Of a stretch of DNA of 64,000 nucleotides, positions 23,362-35,800 are shown one piece after another (within the stretch, counting starts at the first letter, position 1; each line of letters opens with the position of its first letter). This DNA is from Clytia hemisphaerica (Eukaryota > Cnidaria > Hydrozoa > Leptothecata > Clytiidae). A program made the translations under genes and the position numbers. The DNA lies in contig CACVBU010000871.1 in assembly GCA_902728285.1 (NCBI GenBank), positions 310,001 to 374,000 of the forward strand, written 5' to 3'. The notes under the pieces were generated by a model. The model made no database searches. It was not told the DNA's origin and saw only the letters and a program-made list of their open reading frames with translations.

Positions 23362-23600
23362 TCTTATAAGAACAAGATAAGAACATAAGGCTTCAGTGAC
23401 CAAAATATTAAGAACAATTTAAAAACATTCTAAGGCTTTACGGACTCTGAAACACTATTTTTTTAGGAAAATGGACAAAAATAGTCACAAAATGGTGAAA
23501 AAAGAACAACATTACGAACATTTTTAGGCTTAAAACTTAAAAGGTTAAGAACATCAAACGGTTTCAGAAATTTTGGATGCTCTTATAAAAAAAGGTTAAG
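23362..23600. mobile_element. MITE, 'TTCTTATAAGAAC' family, behind the DD3-3-like gene
   Basis: Begins TTCTTATAAGAACAAGATAA 45 bp after the stop codon and ends with TGGATGCTCTTATAAAAAAA. The 3'UTR of the gene either stops before it or runs into it. The only AATAAA nearby (about 23286) lies inside the coding region. Confidence 0.6.
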
Positions 23601-23814
23601 AGGCCGGAGATTTAAATTCGAGGAGAGTAAAGGAATTCAATTTCTCACGAATTTCCTTTAAATTTTCCACAATTTTTATAACTCAAAGGTATTCATGAAA
23701 TAATTTTAATACACTTAACTGGATTCGTCAAAATTTTATACGATAATTTTTATAAATTTTGTACTCTCGTATACATGTTGTTTTACATTAAATACACACT
23801 CACATCTATATTAT

Positions 23815-26800
23815 AATACGCTAAAATCGGAACTCTCCAATTCTCGCATGAAGCTTTTTCGCTAGCGATTTTTAAGCAGACGGCAATTCTTTTTCGCGCC
23901 TTTTCTGTGTTGGTTTTTACATTAGTAAAATTTCAGCTTTAAAATGAAAGCCGTGAAAAACATTTAATCTTTTCTCTCTTTTTCTTATCTTCTTTTTTGA
24001 TCATTTTCAGGAGCACTTTGAAATTGAAGACTCTTCTTTTTCTTTTTCATTTTGAAATATTTAAGTTTCAAATTTTCAAAGCTTCCATCTGGGGGGTCGA
24101 ACCACTGATCGCTTGCATGTTAACCAAACGCCTTAACCAACTGAGTTAACTCGACGATGCAATTACTGTGCATTCAAGCTATAAATTGAATTCAATGCTC
24201 TTTAGAACTTTCACTTTTGTCTTCTCATTTCTTCAACCTCTATATCTATATTATAATTCTCTATATAATATTACTCTCCAATTCTCGCATGAAGCTTTTT
24301 CGCTAGCGATTTTTAAGCAGACGGCAATTCTTTTTCGCGCCTTTTCTGTGTTGGTTTTTACATTAGTAAAATTTCAGCTTTAAAATGAAAGCCGTGAAAA
24401 ACATTTAATCTTTTCTCTCTTTTCTTATCTTCTTGTTTGATCATTTTCAGGAGCACTTTGAAATTGAAGACTCTTCTTTTTCTTTTTCATTTTGAAATAT
24501 TTAAGTTTCAAATTTTCAAAGCTTCCATCTGGGGGGTCGAACCACTGATCGCTTGCATGTTAACCAAACGCCTTAACCAACTGAGTTAACTCGACGATGC
24601 AATTACTGTGCATTCAAGCTATAAATTGAATTCAATGCTCTTTAGAACTTTCACTTTTGTCTTCTCATTTCTTCAACCTCTATATCTATATTATAATACG
24701 CTAAAATCGGAACTCTCCAATTCTCGCATGAAGCTTTTTCGCTAGCGATTTTTAAGCAGACGGCAATTCTTTTTCGCGCCTTTTCTGTGTTGGTTTTTAC
24801 ATTAGTAAAATTTCAGCTTTAAAATGAAAGCCGTGAAAAACATTTAATCTTTTCTCTCTTTTTCTTATCTTCTTTTTTGATCATTTTCAGGAGCACTTTG
24901 AAATTGAAGACTCTTCTTTTTCTTTTTCATTTTGAAATATTTAAGTTTCAAATTTTCAAAGCTTCCATCTGGGGGGTCGAACCACTGATCGCTTGCATGT
25001 TAACCAAACGCCTTAACCAACTGAGTTAACTCGACGATGCAATTACTGTGCATTCAAGCTATAAATTGAATTCAATGCTCTTTAGAACTTTCACTTTTGT
25101 CTTCTCATTTCTTCAACCTCTATATCTATATTATAATACGCTAAAATCGGAACTCTCCAATTCTCGCATGAAGCTTTTTCGCTAGCGATTTTTAAGCAGA
25201 CGGCAATTCTTTTTCGCGCCTTTTCTGTGTTGGTTTTTACATTAGTAAAATTTCAGCTTTAAAATGAAAGCCGTGAAAAACATTTAATCTTTTCTCTCTT
25301 TTCTTATCTTCTTTTTTGATCATTTTCAGGAGCACTTTGAAATTGAAGACTCTTCTTTTTCTTTTTCATTTTGAAATATTTAAGTTTCAAATTTTCAAAG
25401 CTTCCATCTGGGGGGTCGAACCACTGATCGCTTGCATGTTAACCAAACGCCTTAACCAACTGAGTTAACTCGACGATGCAATTACTGTGCATTCAAGCTA
25501 TAAATTGAATTCAATGCTCTTTAGAACTTTCACTTTTGTCTTCTCATTTCTTCAACCTCTATATCTATATTATAATACGCTAAAATCGGAACTCTCCAAT
25601 TCTCGCATGAAGCTTTTTCGCTAGCGATTTTTAAGCAGACGGCAATTCTTTTTCGCGCCTTTTCTGTGTTGGTTTTTACATTAGTAAAATTTCAGCTTTA
25701 AAATGAAAGCCGTGAAAAACATTTAATCTTTTCTCTCTTTTTCTTATCTTCTTTTTTGATCATTTTCAGGAGCACTTTGAAATTGAAGACTCTTCTTTTT
25801 CTTTTTCATTTTGAAATATTTAAGTTTCAAATTTTCAAAGCTTCCATCTGGGGGGTCGAACCACTGATCGCTTGCATGTTAACCAAACGCCTTAACCAAC
25901 TGAGTTAACTCGACGATGCAATTACTGTGCATTCAAGCTATAAATTGAATTCAATGCTCTTTAGAACTTTCACTTTTGTCTTCTCATTTCTTCAACCTCT
26001 ATATCTATATTATAATACGCTAAAATCGGAACTCTCCAATTCTCGCATGAAGCTTTTTCGCTAGCGATTTTTAAGCAGACGGCAATTCTTTTTCGCGCCT
26101 TTTCTGTGTTGGTTTTTACATTAGTAAAATTTCAGCTTTAAAATGAAAGCCGTGAAAAACATTTAATCTTTTCTCTCTTTTTCTTATCTTCTTTTTTGAT
26201 CATTTTCAGGAGCACTTTGAAATTGAAGACTCTTCTTTTTCTTTTTCATTTTGAAATATTTAAGTTTCAAATTTTCAAAGCTTCCATCTGGGGGGTCGAA
26301 CCACTGATCGCTTGCATGTTAACCAAACGCCTTAACCAACTGAGTTAACTCGACGATGCAATTACTGTGCATTCAAGCTATAAATTGAATTCAATGCTCT
26401 TTAGAACTTTCACTTTTGTCTTCTCATTTCTTCAACCTCTATATCTATATTATAATACGCTAAAATCGGAACTCTCCAATTCTCGCATGAAGCTTTTTCG
26501 CTAGCGATTTTTAAGCAGACGGCAATTCTTTTTCGCGCCTTTTCTGTGTTGGTTTTTACATTAGTAAAATTTCAGCTTTAAAATGAAAGCCGTGAAAAAC
26601 ATTTAATCTTTTCTCTCTTTTCTTATCTTCTTTTTTGATCATTTTCAGGAGCACTTTGAAATTGAAGACTCTTCTTTTTCTTTTTCATTTTGAAATATTT
26701 AAGTTTCAAATTTCAAAGCTTCCATCTGGGGGGTCGAACCACTGATCGCTTGCATGTTAACCAAACGCCTTAACCAACTGAGTTAACTCGACGATGCAAT

Positions 26801-29800
26801 TACTGTGCATTCAAGCTATAAATTGAATTCAATGCTCTTTAGAACTTTCACTTTTGTCTTCTCATTTCTTCAACCTCTATATCTATATTATAATACGCTA
26901 AAATCGGAACTCTCCAATTCTCGCATGAAGCTTTTTCGCTAGCGATTTTTAAGCAGACGGCAATTCTTTTTCGCGCCTTTTCTGTGTTGGTTTTTACATT
27001 AGTAAAATTTCAGCTTTAAAATGAAAGCCGTGAAAAACATTTAATCTTTTTCTCTCTTTTTCTTATCTTCTTTTTTGATCATTTTCAGGAGCACTTTGAA
27101 ATTGAAGACTCTTCTTTTTCTTTTTCATTTTGAAATATTTAAGTTTCAAATTTTCAAAGCTTCCATCTGGGGGGTCGAACCACTGATCGCTTGCATGTTA
27201 ACCAAACGCCTTAACCAACTGAGTTAACTCGACGATGCAATTACTGTGCATTCAAGCTATAAATTGAATTCAATGCTCTTTAGAACTTTCACTTTTGTCT
27301 TCTCATTTCTTCAACTCTATATCTATATTATAATACGCTAAAATCGGAACTCTCCAATTCTCGCATGAAGCTTTTTCGCTAGCGATTTTTAAGCAGACGG
27401 CAATTCTTTTTCGCGCCTTTTCTGTGTTGGTTTTTACATTAGTAAAATTTCAGCTTTAAATGAAAGCCGTGAAAAACATTTAATCTTTTCTCTCTTTTTC
27501 TTATCTTCTTTTTGATCATTTTCAGGAGCACTTGAAATTGAAGACTCTTCTTTTTCTTTTTCATTTTGAAATATTTAAGTTTCAAATTTTCAAAGCTTCC
27601 ATCTGGGGGGTCGAACCACTGATCGCTTGCATGTTAACCAAACGCCTTAACCACTGAGTTAACTCGACGATGCAATTACTGTGCATTCAAGCTATAAATT
27701 GAATTCAATGCTCTTTAGAACTTTCACTTTTGTCTTCTCATTTCTTCAACCTCTATATCTATATTATAATACGCTAAAATCGGAACTCTCCATTCTCGCA
27801 TGAAGCTTTTTCGCTAGCGATTTTTAAGCAGACGGCAATTCTTTTTCGCGCCTTTTTCTGTGTTGGTTTTTACATTAGTAAATTTCAGCTTTAAAATGAA
27901 AGCCGTGAAAAACATTTAATCTTTTCTCTCTTTTTCTTATCTTCTTTTTTGATCATTTTCAGGAGCACTTGAATTGAAGACTCTTCTTTTTCTTTTTCAT
28001 TTTGAAATATTTAAGTTTCAAATTTTCAAAGCTTCCATCTGGGGGGTCGAACCACTGATCGCTTGCATGTTAACCAAACGCCTTAACCAACTGAGTTAAC
28101 TCGACGATGCAATTACTGTGCATTCAAGCTATAAATTGAATTCAATGCTCTTTAGAACTTTCACTTTTGTCTTCTCATTTCTTCAACCTCCTATAATCTA
28201 TATTATAATACGCTAAAATCGGAACTCTCCAATTCTCGCATGAAGCTTTTTCGCTAGCGATTTTTAAGCAGACGGCAATTCTTTTTCGCGCTTTTTCTGT
28301 TTGGTTTTTTACATTAGTAAAATTCAGCTTTAAAATGAAAGCCGTGAAAAACATTTAGTCTTTTCTCTCTTTTTCTTATCTTCTTTTTTTTGAATATTTT
28401 CAGGAGCACTTTGAAATTGAAGACTCTTCTTTTTTCTTTTTCATTTTGAAATATTTAAGTTTCAAATTTTCAAAGCTTCCATCTGGGGGGTCGAACCACT
28501 GATCGCTTGCATGTTAACCAAACGCCTTAACCAACTGAGTTAACTCGACGATGCAATTACTGTGCATTCAAGCTATAAATTGAATTCAATGCTCTTTAGA
28601 ACTTTCACTTTTGTCTTCTCATTTCTTCAACCTCTATATCTATATTATAATACGCTAAAATCGGAACTCTCCAATTCTCGCATGAAGCTTTTTCGCTAGC
28701 GATTTTTAAGCAGACGGCAATTCTTTTTCGCGCCTTTTCTGTGTTGGTTTTTACATTAGTAAAATTTCAGCTTTAAAATGAAAGCCGTGAAAAACATTTA
28801 ATCTTTTCTCTCTTTTTCTTATCTTCTTTTTTGAATATTTTCAGGAGCACTTTGAAATTGAAGACTCTTCTTTTTCTTTTTCATTTTGAAATATTTAAGT
28901 TTCAAATTTTCAAAGCTTCCATCTGGGGGGTCGAACCACTGATCGCTTGCATGTTAACCAAACGCCTTAACCAACTGAGTTAACTCGACGATGCAATTAC
29001 TGTGCATTCAAGCTATAAATTGAATTCAATGCTCTTTAGAACTTTCACTTTTGTCTTCTCATTTCTTCAACCTCTATATCTATATTATAATACGCTAAAA
29101 TCGGAACTCTCCAATTCTCGCATGAAGCTTTTTCGCTAGCGATTTTTAAGCAGACGGCAATTCTTTTTCGCGCCTTTTCTGTGTTGGTTTTTACATTAGT
29201 AAAATTTCAGCTTTAAAATGAAAGCCGTGAAAAACATTTAATCTTTTCTCTCTTTTTCTTATCTTCTTTTTTGAATATTTTCAGGAGCACTTTGAAATTG
29301 AAGACTCTTCTTTTTTCTTTTTCATTTTGAAATATTTAAGTTTCAAATTTTCAAAGCTTCCATCTGGGGGGTCGAACCACTGATCGCTTGCATGTTAACC
29401 AAACGCCTTAACCAACTGAGTTAACTCGACGATGCAATTACTGTGCATTCAAGCTATAAATTGAATTCAATGCTCTTTAGAACTTTCACTTTTGTCTTCT
29501 CATTTCTTCAACCTCTATATCTATATTATAATACGCTAAAATCGGAACTCTCCAATTCTCGCATGAAGCTTTTTCGCTAGCGATTTTTAAGCAGACGGCA
29601 ATTCTTTTTCGCGCCTTTTCTGTGTTGGTTTTTACATTAGTAAAATTTCAGCTTTAAAATGAAAGCCGTGAAAAACATTTAATCTTTTTCTCTTTTTTCT
29701 TATCTTCTTTTTTGAATATTTTCAGGAGCACTTTGAAATTGAAGACTCTTCTTTTTCTTTTTCATTTTGAAATATTTAAGTTTCAAATTTTCAAAGCTTC

Positions 29801-31985
29801 CATCTGGGGGGTCGAACCACTGATCGCTTGCATGTTAACCAAACGCCTTAACCAACTGAGTTAACTCGACGATGCAATTACTGTGCATTCAAGCTATAAA
29901 TTGAATTCAATGCTCTTTAGAACTTTCACTTTTGTCTTCTCATTTCTTCAACCTCTATATCTATATTATAATACGCTAAAATCGGAACTCTCCAATTCTC
30001 GCATGAAGCTTTTTCGCTAGCGATTTTTAAGCAGACGGCAATTCTTTTTCGCGCCTTTTCTGTGTTGGTTTTTACATTAGTAAAATTTCAGCTTTAAAAT
30101 GAAAGCCGTGAAAAACATTTAATCTTTTCTCTCTTTTTCTTATCTTCTTTTTTGAATATTTTCAGGAGCACTTTGAAATTGAAGACTCTTCTTTTTCTTT
30201 TTCATTTTGAAATATTTAAGTTTCAAATTTTCAAAGCTTCCATCTGGGGGGTCGAACCACTGATCGCTTGCATGTTAACCAAACGCCTTAACCAACTGAG
30301 TTAACTCGACGATGCAATTACTGTGCATTCAAGCTATAAATTGAATTCAATGCTCTTTAGAACTTTCACTTTTGTCTTCTCATTTCTTCAACCTCTATAT
30401 CTATATTATAATACGCTAAAATCGGAACTCTCCAATTCTCGCATGAAGCTTTTTCGCTAGCGATTTTTAAGCAGACGGCAATTCTTTTTCGCGCCTTTTC
30501 TGTGTTGGTTTTTACATTAGTAAAATTTCAGCTTTAAAATGAAAGCCGTGAAAAACATTTAATCTTTTCTCTCTTTTTCTTATCTTCTTTTTTGAATATT
30601 TTCAGGAGCACTTTGAAATTGAAGACTCTTCTTTTTCTTTTTCATTTTGAAATATTTAAGTTTCAAATTTTCAAAGCTTCCATCTGGGGGGTCGAACCAC
30701 TGATCGCTTGCATGTTAACCAAACGCCTTAACCAACTGAGTTAACTCGACGATGCAATTACTGTGCATTCAAGCTATAAATTGAATTCAATGCTCTTTAG
30801 AACTTTCACTTTTGTCTTCTCATTTCTTCAACCTCTATATCTATATTATAATACGCTAAAATCGGAACTCTCCAATTCTCGCATGAAGCTTTTTCGCTAG
30901 CGATTTTTTTAAGCAGACGGCAATTCTTTTTCGCGCCTTTTCTGTGTTGGTTTTTACATTAGTAAAATTTCAGCTTTAAAATGAAAGCCGTGAAAAACAT
31001 TTAATCTTTTCTCTCTTTTTCTTATCTTCTTTTTTGAATATTTTCAGGAGCACTTTGAAATTGAAGACTCTTCTTTTTCTTTTTCATTTTGAAATATTTA
31101 AGTTTCAAATTTCAAAGCTTCCATCTGGGGGGTCGAACCACTGATCGCTTGCATGTTAACCAAACGCCTTAACCAACTGAGTTAACTCGACGATGCAATT
31201 ACTGTGCATTCAAGCTATAAATTGAATTCAATGCTCTTTAGAACTTTCACTTTTGTCTTCTCATTTCTTCAACCTCTATATCTATATTATAATACGCTAA
31301 AATCGGAACTCTCCAATTCTCGCATGAAGCTTTTTCGCTAGCGATTTTTAAGCAGACGGCAATTCTTTTTCGCGCCTTTTCTGTGTTGGTTTTTACATTA
31401 GTAAAATTTCAGCTTTAAAATGAAAGCCGTGAAAAACATTTAATCTTTTCTCTCTTTTTCTTATCTTCTTTTTTGAATATTTTCAGGAGCACTTTGAAAT
31501 TGAAGACTCTTCTTTTTCTTTTTCATTTTGAAATATTTAAGTTTCAAATTTTCAAAGCTTCCATCTGGGGGGTCGAACCACTGATCGCTTGCATGTTAAC
31601 CAAACGCCTTAACCAACTGAGTTAACTCGACGATGCAATTACTGTGCATTCAAGCTATAAATTGAATTCAATGCTCTTTAGAACTTTCACTTTTGTCTTC
31701 TCATTTCTTCAACCTCTATATCTATATTATAATACGCTAAAATCGGAACTCTCCAATTCTCGCATGAAGCTTTTTCGCTAGCGATTTTTAAGCAGACGGC
31801 AATTCTTTTTCGCGCCTTTTCTGTGTTGGTTTTTACATTAGTAAAATTTCAGCTTTAAAATGAAAGCCGTGAAAAACATTTAATCTTTTCTCTCTTTTTC
31901 TTATCTTCTTTTTTGAATATTTTCAGGAGCACTTTGAAATTGAAGACTCTTCTTTTTCTTTTCATTTTGAAATATTTAAGTTTCA
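23815..31985. repeat. Tandem array, about 19 copies of a 440-bp unit with a tRNA-like segment
   Basis: The marker CTAAAATCGG starts units at 23821, 24701, 25141, 25580, 26020, 26460, 26898, 27338, 27773, 28213, 28654, 29094, 29534, 29974, 30414, 30854, 31295 and 31735. A variant unit near 24253 lacks the marker. Period is 435-441 bp. The last unit breaks off near 31985, before its tRNA-like part. Identity between units is very high. Units up to about 27960 read TTTTTGATCATTTTCAG at one site; units from about 28390 on read TTTTTTGAATATTTTCAG. Small one-base gaps cluster in 27300-28400. No unit has a plausible gene; short frames inside are by-products. Confidence 0.95.
24084..24158 (-). pseudogene. 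tRNA-like segment, first of 18 copies in the tandem array
   Basis: Read on the minus strand it has a good A-box (TTAACTCAGTTGGTTAAGG) and a perfect B-box (GGTTCGACCCC). The anticodon loop is TTAACAT, putting AAC (Val) at the anticodon. The stems are damaged: only a few acceptor and D-stem pairs hold, and the T-stem has two mismatches. A decayed tRNA gene or a tRNA-derived SINE head is likelier than a working tRNA. The Pol III promoter boxes could still act. The same segment recurs about every 440 bp through the unit that starts at 31295. Confidence 0.65.
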
Positions 31986-32863
31986 AACTTTCAAAAGCTA
32001 TTCAAAGTCTTTCAAAGTCACCCTCGAATGTCTACCCACGATGGCTAGCCACGATGGCTAAAGGACTTAAACGAAAGAATATATTTACAAGATATTTTTC
32101 ATTGTGGTAATTTCTAGCAATGCAAGATCTTCATTTCTTCCCAGGCAGTTTTCATTTAATTTGCATTCAATTTACTCTATCATTTTAAAGTTTTCTTTTC
32201 AAAAACCAACTTGATGAAAGTAGTATCAAAATAGTTTTAATTTTCTTTGAACATAAAAAAAAATGTCTGATGTAATTCTCCTCCGAAAATACAAGAAATT
32301 ATATTAAGTGATTTGACAAAAGATGTTTTCCTTTTCCTTGCAAAGTACAAGAAATTACTTCAATTAGTTTTCCTTGGAAAATTCAACATATTTTTTTAGG
32401 TAATTTTCCTTGAAAAATACAAGAAACTGTAGATGATTTTCCTTGGGAAATACAAGAAATCGTAACAGGGTATTTTCCTTGGGAAATACAAGAAATATGT
32501 CTTAACTATGTTTCCTTGGAAAACATAACTAACTGTTCGTAGAAATTTTCCTTTTACATTACTAAAACATATTTCGCATAAGTAAACAAAATATGTGTAA
32601 TTTCTAAAGTGAAAGCGAGCGAAGCGAGCGTAATAATCATGTTAAAGAGTCGTCTCGGACGACGCCGGGACGGCTAGTTACTTAGAATGTCTGAAAATAT
32701 TCTCAGCCGTCAAAAGAAAAATCCCTTATATTTTGCCGCTTTAAATAGCCAGGTTTTTGTCTATGGTTACCTTATTTTAGGGGTTTTTAGATGACCGACC
32801 CCCCCCCCCGTGTTATTAGATTAGGCACCTGAAAGTACGTAAGTCTGTAATTTGGTATAATAC
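31986..32863. other. Region between tandem array and lysine-rich gene
   Basis: Contains diverged tandem repeats of about 50-60 bp (about 32265-32560) built from TTTTCCTTGGGAAATACAAG. A GC-richer patch follows at about 32605-32675 (GCGAGCGAAGCGAGCG). The missing last exon of the minus-strand gene may lie here or further left, but I could not find it. Confidence 0.5.
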
Positions 32864-35800
32864 CTTCAGAGGGATCTTCAGTCTTCACATCGACTTGAGG
32901 GGTTGGTAGCAGTTTATCAGTGAGGAGGGATGTATCCTTATCGTTGGCTGTATCCTCGTCAGTAGTAGCCTGATGCCTACGTTCACTGGTCTTCTTCTTG
33001 AAGCTGACGATTAGCTTCCCACCACTACTACCAGAGCGGCGCTTTTTGTTGCTGGCTGCCTCCGCTTTCTTTCTGGCAGACGAGGATGAAGTTTCGTTAG
33101 ATTTCTTTTTAGATGCTTTTGGCGTTTCTTTGACTGGTTCTTCCGCTAACCTGATGAAGATGACAAAGTAAAACTTATTCAAGAACGAGGGAAATGGAGA
33201 AAAATTCCTTCACCTGTAGACCCTACCTGTTAATAGCTCGGAAAAATGTCACGCCTTTTTTTTAAATGAGAACCTAACCCTAGGTTCCCCCCACACTTCC
33301 CTTCTATGAACCGCCATGAAAATTCAAACCACCTAACCTAAATTGTCGTTTGCCATTCTGTCATTAGAAAGCGAAATGTTAAAATCTAAATGATTTTCGA
33401 CATTTTGCAGGTATGTTTCATGCCAACCTCGTCCCCGTGTACTCCAAGCTTTATTTACGTTACTTGATAGACGCCTGTGTGTATTATCTAGCGCTAGCAG
33501 TAAGCATAAAAAAGCTGATAGTACACAGGAAATGAGTTTGGTTTCATGCTACAATGTATTATCTTACCTTTCAGCCATTGGTTTGATTTTGAGTTTGATG
33601 GAGGCTCCTCTTTTGACAGGCGTTGCTGAATCATTCGCATCTTCCACCTTGGTGTTCTGAGATAAAGAACAAGATTTAGGATGTCAGGATTGAGATTGAT
33701 TGAGTTAAATCCTTTATAACGACCGACGTAAAACTGGGTTGGAAAAATGCAATAGAATAGACCTTTTCATAATTACGTCACGAACATCACTTGCCTCGTA
33801 TTGAAACAATTACCATGGTGATTATGTCCCTTAAGAAATAAAATGTTTTGTTTATGAATAGAAAGTAGTTTGAATAAAATCCGCCGGGAGTTAATCACCA
33901 TGGCAATAATTTCAAAACGAGGCAAGTGAAGTTCGTAACGTAATTTACTAAAAGGTCTATTGTTAAAATATTTCCAATTAGATTATTAAAGGGGATTGGG
34001 ACTGTATCGTTTAAGGCTTGAGAAAAACATATACAGCAGCATGCTCACTCTTTTAGCTGGCGACACAGTGGCTTCATCATTGGCACTGGTACTGGCGGTT
34101 CGGCGGCGCCGTGATTTCTTGGACGGAGCACCGCTCTCGTCTTCATTTTGTGAATCTGTCAATGGTTCTTCTTTGATTTGATCAGTAGCCAAAAGTTGAG
34201 CCACTTCTTGGTCGAAGACTGATAGAGGAACTGGTTTCTTTTCGCTACTGTCCGAAGCTTTCCGTTTTCGGGATTGCGATTTCTTTTCAGCTGGTTGTAG
34301 TTGTGGTGGGTCTGGTGGGTTATCAGCTGTATGATGAAGACATGATCAAAATCCACTCACTTTAAGTGCGCACTTATTTTAGCTACCACGTGGGAACCAC
34401 CTCCAAGGGAATTTGTCTACTTAAATTGGTATTGTTTCCACATAATAACGAAAAAGAGTGCAATTTTATATTCAAAAAATATACGTTAGTTTTTATAGCT
34501 GACTGATTAAAATTTAGCTCACACGAAACTCTGGAGTTGTTAGAGATTTTTGAATTTGTCTTTTTGAATTAAAATTGTTTCCGATATGAAGAAAAGTAAC
34601 TCTTTCTTGTAATGACTACAGTGAAACCTCTAATTAGCGGACAACATCGGAGAAACAGGTTAGTATCCGCTAATTAAAGTGTCCGCCTTTTAGAAACTTT
34701 AGGACTACGAGCTCTAATTTCTGTATTAGTCAATTTCAAGGTATCAAAAAAATAAAATCTTGGACTGTAGTGCTTTTCTAGAGACACTAAAACATAAAGA
34801 GACAAGAAAAGGGTTATTGAAACACAAGAATTTAGTTTTTATGAATCAGAAGAGGCTTGAGGTGCCGGTGATTTTTTCAATTTTATAGTCCAGACAAATT
34901 CAATGACTGGACAAAGCTTCAAGCATGTAGAATCGTTAAAATAGTTTAAATGAATCGCTCGTATCTTAGAATTTTAAGTACGTTAACCAATTTGATGCTC
35001 GGTATGAAAATATAAGGTTTTGGCTACTTTGTGCAATAAAAAAATTTGTCCACTAAATGGAGGGTTGTTGTTTGAAACCTTTTAATAAGGATTTGACTAG
35101 AAAACAGCCGGGGGAATAGAATTATCCGCTAATCAGAGGTGTCCGCCTATTGAAGTGTCCGTTAATTGGAGGGTTTACTGTACTTGAAAAAATGTTTTCT
35201 GTATTGTTACATAGTTTGTAAAGTGCAAGGCGTTTTCAAACCTTCTGCGTCAGGGTTAGTTTTCTTTGATCTTTCCACAGACTTCTTCACGTAAGATGGT
35301 GTAATACTATCTTTGAATTCTTTTGGTTTACGAACACGACCAGACTTTCTTGGGGCTGCTTCTTCCTCTTCGTCGTCAACTCCTTCTGTTGGGTCTGCAG
35401 GCAACTCTAAGAAAACCTGTTCTGATGGTTCTGATGAAGCTGCAGCTAGTAAAGAAAAGAGAAATTAAAAAAATAATATATAATTTCGAAAAAAAAACAA
35501 AAAAACAGAGCAATAATTATGCCTTCTACTAGCAAGCAGATTGGTGTGAGCTAAAAAATAGAAGCTCATTATTTTCTCTCAAGATGGGACACAAAAAACA
35601 GCAAAAACAGTGTTATGTTGTGAAATCCATCTTGTATGTACTATTAGTAATAACATACTTTTCTATAATAGCCAAACCACCAATGATAAATAATTTGTTG
35701 ACTCAAAGCTTATTTCCACAATAAAACATGCCATAATAAAGAAGTCCTGAGGTTGATGGTGTGTTCATGGTATGCACCATTACAATGTCCTCTACAAACC

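Noticed and set aside
24084..31220. Functional tRNA-Val cluster
   Set aside because: Promoter boxes are good, but acceptor, D and T stems have too many mismatches for a working tRNA.
31913..32110. 65-codon frame at the right edge of the tandem array
   Set aside because: Mostly array sequence that runs by chance into the flank.
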